Shown here in pieces: positions 1-9,071 of a stretch of 64,000 bases of DNA. Under the pieces are notes generated by a model, which was not told the DNA's origin, did not search any database, and worked only from the letters and a program-made list of their open reading frames with translations. The DNA is taken from positions 36,745 through 100,744 of the forward strand of contig JARGOL010000012.1 in NCBI GenBank assembly GCA_029212745.1, in the 5' to 3' direction. The position numbers and the translations under genes are program-made. How positions within the stretch are numbered: position 1 is the first letter of the stretch; every line of letters starts with the position of its first letter. Source of the DNA: Alcanivoracaceae bacterium. GTDB lineage: Bacteria > Pseudomonadota > Gammaproteobacteria > Pseudomonadales > Alcanivoracaceae.

Positions 1-498
1 TTTGCCGACATGGACGCTCTCGGACTGGCGCTGATCGACCAGGCCTGTTTCCGGTTGCGCACCGGCATGAGCCAGGGTCGGCGGGCGCTGATCGAGGAGG
101 ACCCGGCGGCGGGGCTGCAGGACCTGGTGGACCGGTTTACCACCTACCTGGACCAGCACGAGGCCGAGTTTCGCCTGCTGATGAAGCAGCGGCTGGGTAA
201 TTCGGCCCTGTTTCGCCGCCGCATCCAGCGTGAGCTGGAGCTGCTGGTGGAGGAGCTGGCGGAGGACGTGCGCCGGGCGGGGGAGCGGCGTGGCCTGCCC
301 GCCATGGATTACGACCGGGCCGCAGAGGCAGCGGTGGCGGTGATGTTCGGGTTTGGCGCCGTGGCCCTGGACCTGTCCCCGCGGGCGCGCCGACAGGGCC
401 GCGAGCGGGTGGCGGTGCAGCTGAGCATGGTGTTCCTTGGCGGCCGGGCGCTGGCGGCCGGGTTGCGGCCGGGGGATGCAATCCAGGGTCGAAATTAA
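1..498 (+). CDS. FabR-like TetR-family transcriptional regulator (3' part)
   Basis: The reading frame is open from the first base, so the gene begins upstream of the window and only the last 165 codons are present. The DNA-binding helix-turn-helix is missing. The visible part is the helical ligand-binding and dimer domain of a TetR-type repressor. The segments FADMDALGLALIDQ and FRLLMKQRLGNSALFRR resemble, from memory, the equivalent parts of E. coli FabR, the repressor of unsaturated fatty acid synthesis genes. A role in fatty acid or membrane lipid control is therefore likely, but it cannot be proven without the N-terminus. A 128-bp AT-rich gap follows. Confidence 0.75.
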   Translation, partial: FADMDALGLALIDQACFRLRTGMSQGRRALIEEDPAAGLQDLVDRFTTYLDQHEAEFRLLMKQRLGNSALFRRRIQRELELLVEELAEDVRRAGERRGLPAMDYDRAAEAAVAVMFGFGAVALDLSPRARRQGRERVAVQLSMVFLGGRALAAGLRPGDAIQGRN

Positions 499-560
499 TG
501 TTTTTTCTAGGTTTTGCGCCCAACTATATGAGATAAATCACAAAAATCGGGAAATAGCGC

Positions 561-588
561 TTGCAATCGCCCAAACAGTTACTTTAAC
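561..588 (+). promoter_or_regulatory. Possible sigma70 promoter for the 113-aa protein gene
   Basis: TTGCAA at 561-566 and TTTAAC at 583-588 are separated by 16 bp inside the only AT-rich stretch of the region (about 515-610). They lie about 40 bp upstream of the next start codon. The -10 match is poor, so this is a weak call. Confidence 0.25.
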
Positions 589-626
589 TTTCGGCTGTAA
601 CTTATTGATATTGGCCGGAGGCTGGT

Positions 627-968
627 ATGGCGTTTGATCCCAGGGATATCTACGATGCAGCGGCGTTGTATGACATGTGGCTGAACTGCCATGCATGTCC
701 GGCGTCCTTCGATTTCGAGCCCAACCGGCCCATCGGCCTGGACTACTATCACGACATTGGCCAGAAGGCGAAGCAGGAAGGCTGGCTGGTGGCGGAGCAG
801 ATTGATGCCGCCGCACCGGACGAGCAGGCCTACCTGGTGATGTGTCCCCGGTGTGCGCGCGCGCACGGCATCGAGCCCGATCACCGTCGCCGCGATGCGG
901 TGCCGACCGCGGTCAAGCAGGTGTGCCAGGTGATGGCCCGCGCCGAGGCTGGCAAGCAGGTGGCGTGA
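627..968 (+). CDS. Conserved hypothetical protein with two CxxC pairs (113 aa)
   Basis: I do not recognise this family with certainty. The start is supported by GGAGG nine bases upstream (GGCCGGAGGCTGGT before the ATG). Two pairs of cysteines, C-H-A-C near residue 26 and C-P-R-C near residue 75, are spaced like a split zinc ribbon, so a bound metal is likely. The rest is acidic and soluble, with no signal peptide or membrane segment. Its stop codon is one base from the stop of the convergent 77-aa gene. Function unknown. Confidence 0.7.
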   Translation: MAFDPRDIYDAAALYDMWLNCHACPASFDFEPNRPIGLDYYHDIGQKAKQEGWLVAEQIDAAAPDEQAYLVMCPRCARAHGIEPDHRRRDAVPTAVKQVCQVMARAEAGKQVA

Positions 969-969
969 G

Positions 970-1203
970 TTAGCGCTCGCTTTCGTCCGAGGCCCTTTCT
1001 TTAAGGGCCTCGCCGGTTTTCTCCAGCGCGTCACCGGATTCACGCACCAGTGAGCGGCCGGAGTCGCGCAGCTGCTGGTCCACCGGGGTGTCAGCCAGCG
1101 GGTTCGACAGCAGGGGGCGGCCCTTGCCGATATTGACGCCGCCCCACAGTCCGGCCAGCAGGCCGATGACCAATCCCACCAGTAATACTTTCGCTTTTGC
1201 CAT
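970..1203 (-). CDS. Small single-pass membrane protein (77 aa), unknown function
   Basis: Residues 5-24 form a glycine-rich hydrophobic segment (LLVGLVIGLLAGLWGG) after a short basic start, which suggests an N-terminal membrane anchor. The rest is a charged, probably helical, tail rich in Glu, Arg and Ser, similar in character to YtxH/ElaB-type small anchored proteins. A good ribosome binding site (GGAGGAGAG) precedes the ATG. Near the 3' end the coding sequence contains a 9-bp perfect inverted repeat (989-1011). It is convergent with the 113-aa gene and divergent from the nitroreductase gene. Confidence 0.7.
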   Translation of the reverse strand: MAKAKVLLVGLVIGLLAGLWGGVNIGKGRPLLSNPLADTPVDQQLRDSGRSLVRESGDALEKTGEALKERASDESER

Positions 1204-1380
1204 CGCACTCTCCTCCGATGCTGTTCATGATACGGCCTTTGCTGGCTGGCCGACGCAGACCGGTGCACGAAATCCGTATCCGGCACTGTTTTTTGCCCGC
1301 CGGAAAGCCGGCGCTACCCTGCTGGCGAGCCGCATCGGGCCGGCGTTTCGCCGGCCGGACCGTTTCTGGAGGAGAAAAAC

Positions 1381-2064
1381 ATGAATGCAGCTGACATGTC
1401 CCTTGAGCAGGCCATTCGCTCGCGCCGTTCTGTGCGTGGCTTCCTGCCTGATCCTGTGCCCCGTGACACCCTGGAAGCGGTGTTTTCACTGGCCCAGCTG
1501 GCACCTTCCAACTGCAATATCCAGCCCTGGAAAGTGCTGGTGGCTTCCGGTGAGGTGCGCGACGAGCTGCGCCGACGCATGGTGGACAATGTGACCGCCG
1601 GCAAGCCCATCGCCCCGGATTATGAGCACCTGCCCAGGTTCGAGGGTGTCTACCGCGAGCGCCAGGTGGACTGTGCCGTGGCGCTGTATAACGAAATGGG
1701 CATCGCCCGGGACGACCGGGAGGGACGCGAGCGCGCCAGCCTGCGCAATTTCGAGCTGTTTGACGCGCCCCATGTGGCCTTTATCGGCATGGAGCGCGAC
1801 TTCGGCGTCACCGTGGCCCTGGACGTGGGCATGTATATCCAGAACCTGTGGCTGGCGATGACCGCCTATGGCATTGGTGCCTGTGCCCAGGGCAGCATGC
1901 GTTATTACCCGGATGATGTGCGCGCGCTTTTCGGCGAGCCGGACAGCACCGCCATCCTCTGCGGCATCAGTTTTGGCTACGAGGATGCCGAGGTGGACGC
2001 CAATCGCACCCGCGTTGGTCGGGCCAATATCAGTGAGAACGTGGTTTTCAGGGACACCCTGTAA
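1381..2064 (+). CDS. Nitroreductase family protein
   Basis: This 227-residue protein has the opening typical of FMN-dependent nitroreductases: SRRSVRGFLPDPV near residues 13-25, then APSNCNIQPWKV near residues 39-50, which contacts FMN. The glycine-rich segment AYGIGACAQGS follows in the second half. Such enzymes are dimeric, cytoplasmic and use NAD(P)H to reduce nitroaromatics, quinones or enones; the natural substrate here cannot be read from sequence. GGAGGAG sits just upstream of the ATG. A dienelactone-hydrolase-like gene follows 45 bp later and may be co-transcribed. Confidence 0.88.
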   Translation: MNAADMSLEQAIRSRRSVRGFLPDPVPRDTLEAVFSLAQLAPSNCNIQPWKVLVASGEVRDELRRRMVDNVTAGKPIAPDYEHLPRFEGVYRERQVDCAVALYNEMGIARDDREGRERASLRNFELFDAPHVAFIGMERDFGVTVALDVGMYIQNLWLAMTAYGIGACAQGSMRYYPDDVRALFGEPDSTAILCGISFGYEDAEVDANRTRVGRANISENVVFRDTL

Positions 2065-2109
2065 TAGGCTTTTCGCCCTGTGAAGAGCAGTCCGTCAGCG
2101 AGGAGAGCC

Positions 2110-2898
2110 ATGGACACGCTGGATGATTTCCAGGTCTACCAATTCAGCCATGCCGGCTACACCTACCCGGTCTATCGCAAGGGGCAGGGGCCAGGTGTTG
2201 TTGTCATCCATGAAGTGCCTGGTGTGACGCCGGAGGTGGCCAACTTTGCCCGGCGGGTGGAGCAGGCCGGTTTTACCGTGTTCATGCCCAGCCTGTTTGG
2301 CACGCCCGGCAAGGACTTCAGCATGGCCTACGCGGGCCAGCAGCTGGCCCTGTCCTGCGTGCGCCGGGAGTTTGCGGTGATGGCGGCCAACAAGGCCAGT
2401 CCCGTGACCGAGTTCCTGCGTGGTCTTTGCCGGGCTGTGCATGAGGAGCTGGACGGGCCCGTGGGCGCCATCGGCATGTGCCTGACGGGCAACTTTGCCC
2501 TGACCCTGGCGGTGGATCCGTGGATGATGGCGCCGGTTCTGAGCCAGCCGTCCCTGCCCCTGGGGTCTACCCCGGCCCTGCGGCGAGCCATGCATGTGTC
2601 CCCTGCGGACCTCGCCGAAGTCCGCCGACGCGTGGATGAAGAAGGCCTGAAAGTGCTGGGGTTGCGCTTTACCGGCGATTCCCTCTGCACCGGCGCACGT
2701 TTTCGCAGCCTGTCTGATGCCCTCGGAGACGGTTTCGAGGCCATCGAGATCAATTCCGGCCTCGGCAATGGTCAGCGGATATCGCCCACGGCGCACTCCG
2801 TGGTCACCCTGGACCTGGTCGACAGGGCCGGTCATCCCACCCGCCAGGCCCTGGACCGGGTGATCGGTTTCTTCCGCGAGCGCCTTCATGCCGCCTGA
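2110..2898 (+). CDS. Dienelactone hydrolase family protein
   Basis: This is an alpha/beta-hydrolase of 262 residues. After the first strand (VVVIHEVPGVT) comes the nucleophile elbow GAIGMCLTGNFAL, where Cys replaces the usual Ser, as in dienelactone hydrolases. Candidate Asp (FTGDSLC) and His (TAHSVV) partners follow. The substrate is unknown; family members open lactones or cleave small esters. The ATG at 2110 is chosen because AGGAGAG lies directly before it; an in-frame GTG at 2080 would add ten residues but has no good ribosome binding site. The coding end overlaps the -35 box of the next gene's promoter. Confidence 0.85.
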   Translation: MDTLDDFQVYQFSHAGYTYPVYRKGQGPGVVVIHEVPGVTPEVANFARRVEQAGFTVFMPSLFGTPGKDFSMAYAGQQLALSCVRREFAVMAANKASPVTEFLRGLCRAVHEELDGPVGAIGMCLTGNFALTLAVDPWMMAPVLSQPSLPLGSTPALRRAMHVSPADLAEVRRRVDEEGLKVLGLRFTGDSLCTGARFRSLSDALGDGFEAIEINSGLGNGQRISPTAHSVVTLDLVDRAGHPTRQALDRVIGFFRERLHAA

Positions 2899-2923
2899 CG
2901 GCAGCCGCCATATGTGCTAGAAT
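2895..2923 (+). promoter_or_regulatory. Sigma70 promoter for the ABM-domain gene
   Basis: CTGACG (2895-2900) and TAGAAT (2918-2923) are separated by exactly 17 bp, and the -35 box overlaps the previous gene's stop codon. The -10 is followed by the GC-rich run CCGCGCCCC, the same arrangement as at the rplU promoter. Confidence 0.6.
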
Positions 2924-2951
2924 CCGCGCCCCTTTCACAGGCTGGATCACC

Positions 2952-3320
2952 ATGATTATCGTCAAAGGCTCCATACCCGTGCGCACCGAAGACCGGCCCC
3001 AGGCCCTTGCCCTGGTGCAGGAACTGGCGCGGGAATCCCGCCACGAGCGCGGCTGCCTTGTCTATGACGTGCTGGTGCAGGCTGACGCCCCCGAAGTGAT
3101 TGTGCTGTGGCAGCAATGGTCCTGTATTGAGGCCCTGGAGGAGCATTTTGCCTCCTCCCATGTGGATGCCTTCCTGGATGCGATTCCGGATTTCATCGAG
3201 GGCGAGGTCACCTCGGCCCGCTTCGAGGTGCAGGCGTTCGACGGTGACGTGGTCACCGAGCTGGTTGATACTGACACCCAGCCCCACGTCGAGTACGCCG
3301 AGGACCTCATCGTCCACTGA
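2952..3320 (+). CDS. Antibiotic biosynthesis monooxygenase (ABM) domain protein
   Basis: A single-domain protein of 122 residues. The order is a first strand (MIIVKGSIPV), a helix (ALALVQELARESRHERGCLVYDV) and a second strand ending in LWQQWSCIEALEEHFAS, the pattern of the ABM/quinol-monooxygenase ferredoxin-like fold. These small proteins dimerise and act without cofactor on quinols or polyketide-like substrates, or bind haem; the substrate here is unknown. The gene appears to have its own promoter and is convergent with the HAD hydrolase gene. Confidence 0.85.
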   Translation: MIIVKGSIPVRTEDRPQALALVQELARESRHERGCLVYDVLVQADAPEVIVLWQQWSCIEALEEHFASSHVDAFLDAIPDFIEGEVTSARFEVQAFDGDVVTELVDTDTQPHVEYAEDLIVH

Positions 3321-3338
3321 GCTGTTTCGGCGCTGCTG

Positions 3339-3989
3339 TCAGGGCAGCGGTACCGGATGTCCCAGCGTCTCCTGCAATGCCTCGACAGCCTGTTGCTCGC
3401 CGGTGACCTTGATGGTGGTCATGCCCATGGCCCGGGCCGGTTTCAGGTTGATGCCCAGATCGTCCAGAAACAGCACCTGTTGCGGTGACACCGCAGCCAT
3501 TTCGCAGGCGCGCTGGAAGAAAGCCGGCTCTGGTTTGCGCGCCCCTGCCTTGCTTGATTCCAGCACGAAGTCGAACAGCGCCAGCGCCTCGGCAGCCGCT
3601 GCCCCGTGGGCGCCGTCCTGGCTCATGGCGGCGCCCTGGCCCACGGGCAGGTTGTTGGTCAGGCAGGCCTGTCGGTAGCGGCTGGCGAGGGAACGTATGA
3701 CTTCCACCATGCGCGGTCGCACAGCCACCTGCAGGAGTGGCAGCAGGTCGCGACCGGGCACCCGGTGCCCGCGGGCCGCCGTTTCCTCGGCAAAACGCCG
3801 GTCAAATGTTTCCACATCAATGTCGCCGCGTTCGAAGCAGGCCCAGGCGTTGGTGTCTGCATTCTGCGCGTTGGTCAGGCGCAGGAAATCCATGGGCAGG
3901 TCGTTTTCGCGCTCATAGCGTGCCAGGTTGTCGAACGGGCTGTCGGCAACAACGCCGCCAAAATCCCAGAACAGGGTGGTGATTGTCAT
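3339..3989 (-). CDS. HAD-superfamily (subfamily IA) hydrolase
   Basis: This 216-residue protein has motif I as FWDFGGVVADSP near residue 7 (nucleophile Asp), a cap region, motif III as GARKPEPAFF and motif IV as VLFLDDLGIN. The second Asp of motif I is Gly, as seen in YihX-like and epoxide-hydrolase-N-terminal-like HAD proteins. A phosphatase acting on a small phosphorylated metabolite is likely. The start at 3989 is chosen over a longer frame because GGGGAA precedes it and the HAD motif begins seven residues later. It is divergent from the MoxR gene. Confidence 0.87.
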   Translation of the reverse strand: MTITTLFWDFGGVVADSPFDNLARYERENDLPMDFLRLTNAQNADTNAWACFERGDIDVETFDRRFAEETAARGHRVPGRDLLPLLQVAVRPRMVEVIRSLASRYRQACLTNNLPVGQGAAMSQDGAHGAAAAEALALFDFVLESSKAGARKPEPAFFQRACEMAAVSPQQVLFLDDLGINLKPARAMGMTTIKVTGEQQAVEALQETLGHPVPLP

Positions 3990-4110
3990 GCTGTTCCCCA
4001 GGGTTGTGTCATGCAGGCGCCCGTGCGCAATGCGCCGGCGAAAATGTTCGGCGCGACCCCGGCAGGGCATTTGCGTAGACTGTTGCTTTCAATGCATTAC
4101 GGAGTCGTTC

Positions 4111-5046
4111 ATGAAGACCCGGATACAGTCCGTGGACGAGGTGATAGAGAGTTTTGCCTCCCAGGGCTACATCTGCAATGACCAGATTGCTACCGCTGTG
4201 TATCTCGCCGCGCAATTGCGCAAGCCGGTGCTGGTAGAAGGGCCTCCCGGTGTCGGCAAAACCGAGCTGGCGAAAGCCTCTGCCGCCTTTCTTGAAGCAC
4301 CGCTGATCCGTCTGCAGTGCTATGAAGGTGTTGACGAAGCCAAGGCGCTGTATGAGTGGAAGTATGGCAAGCAATTGCTTTACACCCAGTTGCTCAAGGA
4401 AAAGCTGGGCGACCTTCTTGCCGGTGCAGACAGCATGGATGCCTGCATGGAGCGGTTGGCCGGTATGGGCGATGCCTTCTACTCGGAAACATTTCTTGAG
4501 CCGCGCCCCCTTTTGCAGGCATTGCGATCCGATGAAGCGCCGGTGCTGCTGGTGGACGAGGTGGACAAGGCCGATCAGGAATTCGAGTCGTTCCTGCTGG
4601 AACTGTTGTCCGATTACCAGATCAGTGTGCCGGAGCTGGGGACGGTATCTGCGCGCACGGAACCGCTGGTTTTCCTGACCAGCAATAACACCCGGGAACT
4701 GTCTGATGCGCTCAAGCGGCGCTGCCTGCATCTGTACATTCCGTTCCCGGACCAGGCTCTGGAAAACCGTATCGTTGCCGCCCGTGTGCCGGAAGTCAGC
4801 GACAGTCTGCGTGACCAGCTGGTGAGCTTTGTCCAGGCCCTGCGTGAGCAGGATCTGCGCAAGCAGCCGGCGGTATCGGAAACCCTCGACTGGGCCAGAA
4901 GCCTGTTGTTGCTGCATGCGTCAGAGCTTGACCAGGCACTGGTTGAGAAAACACTCAATGTGTTGCTCAAGTACGAGGATGATATTCGCACGGTGGAGGA
5001 GGGGCTGGGCGGGCTGCTCAGGAAGCTATGGCCAGCAAGGTCCTGA
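4111..5046 (+). CDS. MoxR-family AAA+ ATPase
   Basis: The protein has 311 residues with Walker A GPPGVGKT near residue 46, Walker B VLLVDEVDKAD near residue 145 and the sensor region LTSNNTRELSDALKRRC. MoxR ATPases act as chaperones that mature metal-dependent enzyme complexes together with a von Willebrand A partner. The start at 4111 is preceded by ACGGAG; an upstream in-frame extension lacks a binding site and homology. The next gene, a CoxE-type VWA protein, overlaps its 3' end by 19 bp, so the two are translationally coupled. Confidence 0.9.
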   Translation: MKTRIQSVDEVIESFASQGYICNDQIATAVYLAAQLRKPVLVEGPPGVGKTELAKASAAFLEAPLIRLQCYEGVDEAKALYEWKYGKQLLYTQLLKEKLGDLLAGADSMDACMERLAGMGDAFYSETFLEPRPLLQALRSDEAPVLLVDEVDKADQEFESFLLELLSDYQISVPELGTVSARTEPLVFLTSNNTRELSDALKRRCLHLYIPFPDQALENRIVAARVPEVSDSLRDQLVSFVQALREQDLRKQPAVSETLDWARSLLLLHASELDQALVEKTLNVLLKYEDDIRTVEEGLGGLLRKLWPARS

Positions 5047-6413
5047 CGGATTTTATCGACGTCCTGCGCGCTGCTGACGTGCCGGTTTCCACGGCAGAGA
5101 CACTGGATGCCCTGCAGGTGGCTGACAGCCTCGGCTATGGCGACCGCGCCCGGCTCAAGGCCGGGCTGTCATTGGCGCTGGCCAAGGATGCGGCGCGCAA
5201 GCGGGTGTTTGACGCCTGTTTCGAGCAGTATTTCCGCTTTGCTCCGGCGTCCGGTGATGACAATGACCCGGCATCGGAACACCGCCCTGATGTGCAGGAT
5301 TCCGGCCAGCGCGGGCAAGCGGGCGGGGCATCGTCGGCGGGTGGCAATAACCTGTCTGAACTGTCGGCACAGCTGCTGCAGGGTAGCGATGCTGACCAGC
5401 AGCTGGCACTTGCACGTGCCCTTGAGCAGGCCCAGGCCCGGGACATCAAGGTGATAACCCAGAAGGGTTTGGTTGGGCGACGGGTCTACCAGGCCCTCGG
5501 GGGCGACGGCCTGGATGATGATATTCGGCGACTCTCCGAGTCCGGTGCTGTCGCCGACCGGCAGCTGGAAAATGCACTGCGGGCGCGGCGGGACCAGGTG
5601 CGCGCCAGTATCCGGGAGCAGGTGGCGCGTGAGTTCCTGATGCGAGGTGCGCGCGAAAGCCGGGCACTGCGGGAGCGGGCCATGCGCGCCAGCAGCCTGC
5701 GCGATCTTTCCGACTTCCGTGATGTGCGCGCGCAGATCGAAAAGATGGCACGGCGCCTGGTGGCCATGCATTCGCGCCGGCAGCGGCGCATGAAGCGCGG
5801 CATTCTCGATGCTCGCCGGACGGTCACTGCCAGCGTGCCGCTGGAGGGTGTGCCGGGACGTCTCTACTGGCGTGACCGGCGCCGCAACAAGGCGCGGCTG
5901 TTCGTCATCTGTGACGTGTCATCGTCCGTGCAGGCAGCGGCCCGTTTCCTGCTTCTGTTTCTCGCCGCCGTCAATGACGTGCTGCCGCGCACGCGCAGTT
6001 TTGTCTTTGCGGCGCGTTTCGCCGAAGTCACGGACCTGTTCAGCCAGTTCGGCCCTGATGACGCGGTAGACGAGATACTCGATACCTGGGCCGGTTCCGG
6101 CACCGATTATGCCGCCATGTTCGAGCAGTTCCTCGCAGCCAGCGGCAGACAGCTGGACCGCCGCTCCACGGTGATCATCCTCGGCGATGGCCGCAATAAC
6201 GATATGCCGGCCGGGCAACAGTATCTAGCCGCTATCCAGGCGCGGGCGAAGCAGGTGCTGTGGTTGAATCCCGAAGGGCAATGGCGGTGGGGCAGCGGTG
6301 ACTCCGAGGTGCCGGCCTATCGTCCTTACTGCACGCGGATGAGCACCTGTGCCACGCTGGCGGACCTGGAGCGTTTTGTTGCTGACTTGTTGCGTGCGTT
6401 GCAGACGTCCTGA
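5028..6413 (+). CDS. VWA domain-containing CoxE-like protein
   Basis: This 461-residue soluble protein has a C-terminal von Willebrand factor A domain with the metal-ion-dependent adhesion site DVSSS (in LFVICDVSSSVQAAARF) followed by GSGTDYAAMF and VIILGDGRNND. The N-terminal half is Arg-rich and helical, as in the CoxE/YehP group. With its MoxR partner it probably assembles or activates a metalloenzyme, as CoxD/CoxE do for CO dehydrogenase. No cox genes are present here. A molybdenum enzyme gene lies about 2.7 kb downstream, but a link is only a guess. Confidence 0.87.
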   Translation: MASKVLTDFIDVLRAADVPVSTAETLDALQVADSLGYGDRARLKAGLSLALAKDAARKRVFDACFEQYFRFAPASGDDNDPASEHRPDVQDSGQRGQAGGASSAGGNNLSELSAQLLQGSDADQQLALARALEQAQARDIKVITQKGLVGRRVYQALGGDGLDDDIRRLSESGAVADRQLENALRARRDQVRASIREQVAREFLMRGARESRALRERAMRASSLRDLSDFRDVRAQIEKMARRLVAMHSRRQRRMKRGILDARRTVTASVPLEGVPGRLYWRDRRRNKARLFVICDVSSSVQAAARFLLLFLAAVNDVLPRTRSFVFAARFAEVTDLFSQFGPDDAVDEILDTWAGSGTDYAAMFEQFLAASGRQLDRRSTVIILGDGRNNDMPAGQQYLAAIQARAKQVLWLNPEGQWRWGSGDSEVPAYRPYCTRMSTCATLADLERFVADLLRALQTS

Positions 6414-6427
6414 CGGACGCAAACTGA

Positions 6428-8905
<2,478 letters not shown>

Positions 8906-9071
8906 CCACGATTCCTGTCAGGTGGATCTTCTTATTTTGTGTATTCGGTCAGTGTACCCCCAAGGCGGCAGGGGGCAAGCATTGTGCCGCCGGCGTATTG
9001 AGGTGCTCGCGGGCAGCAGGCAGACTGACGGGTCCAACAGGTAGCGACCGGGTAGCGCGGCGGAGGGTCCA

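Noticed and set aside
989..1011. 9-bp perfect inverted repeat GAGGCCCTT/AAGGGCCTC
   Set aside because: It lies inside the 77-aa coding sequence and no T-tract follows directly on either strand, so I do not call it a terminator.
579..1286. Long minus-strand open frame of 235 codons overlapping the 113-aa and 77-aa genes
   Set aside because: It is an antisense shadow: composition is atypical, no family is recognisable, and it covers two better-supported genes with ribosome binding sites.
3928..4110. N-terminal extension of the MoxR protein by 61 codons
   Set aside because: No ribosome binding site or family similarity in the extension; it overlaps the divergent HAD gene start. The ATG at 4111 fits MoxR length.
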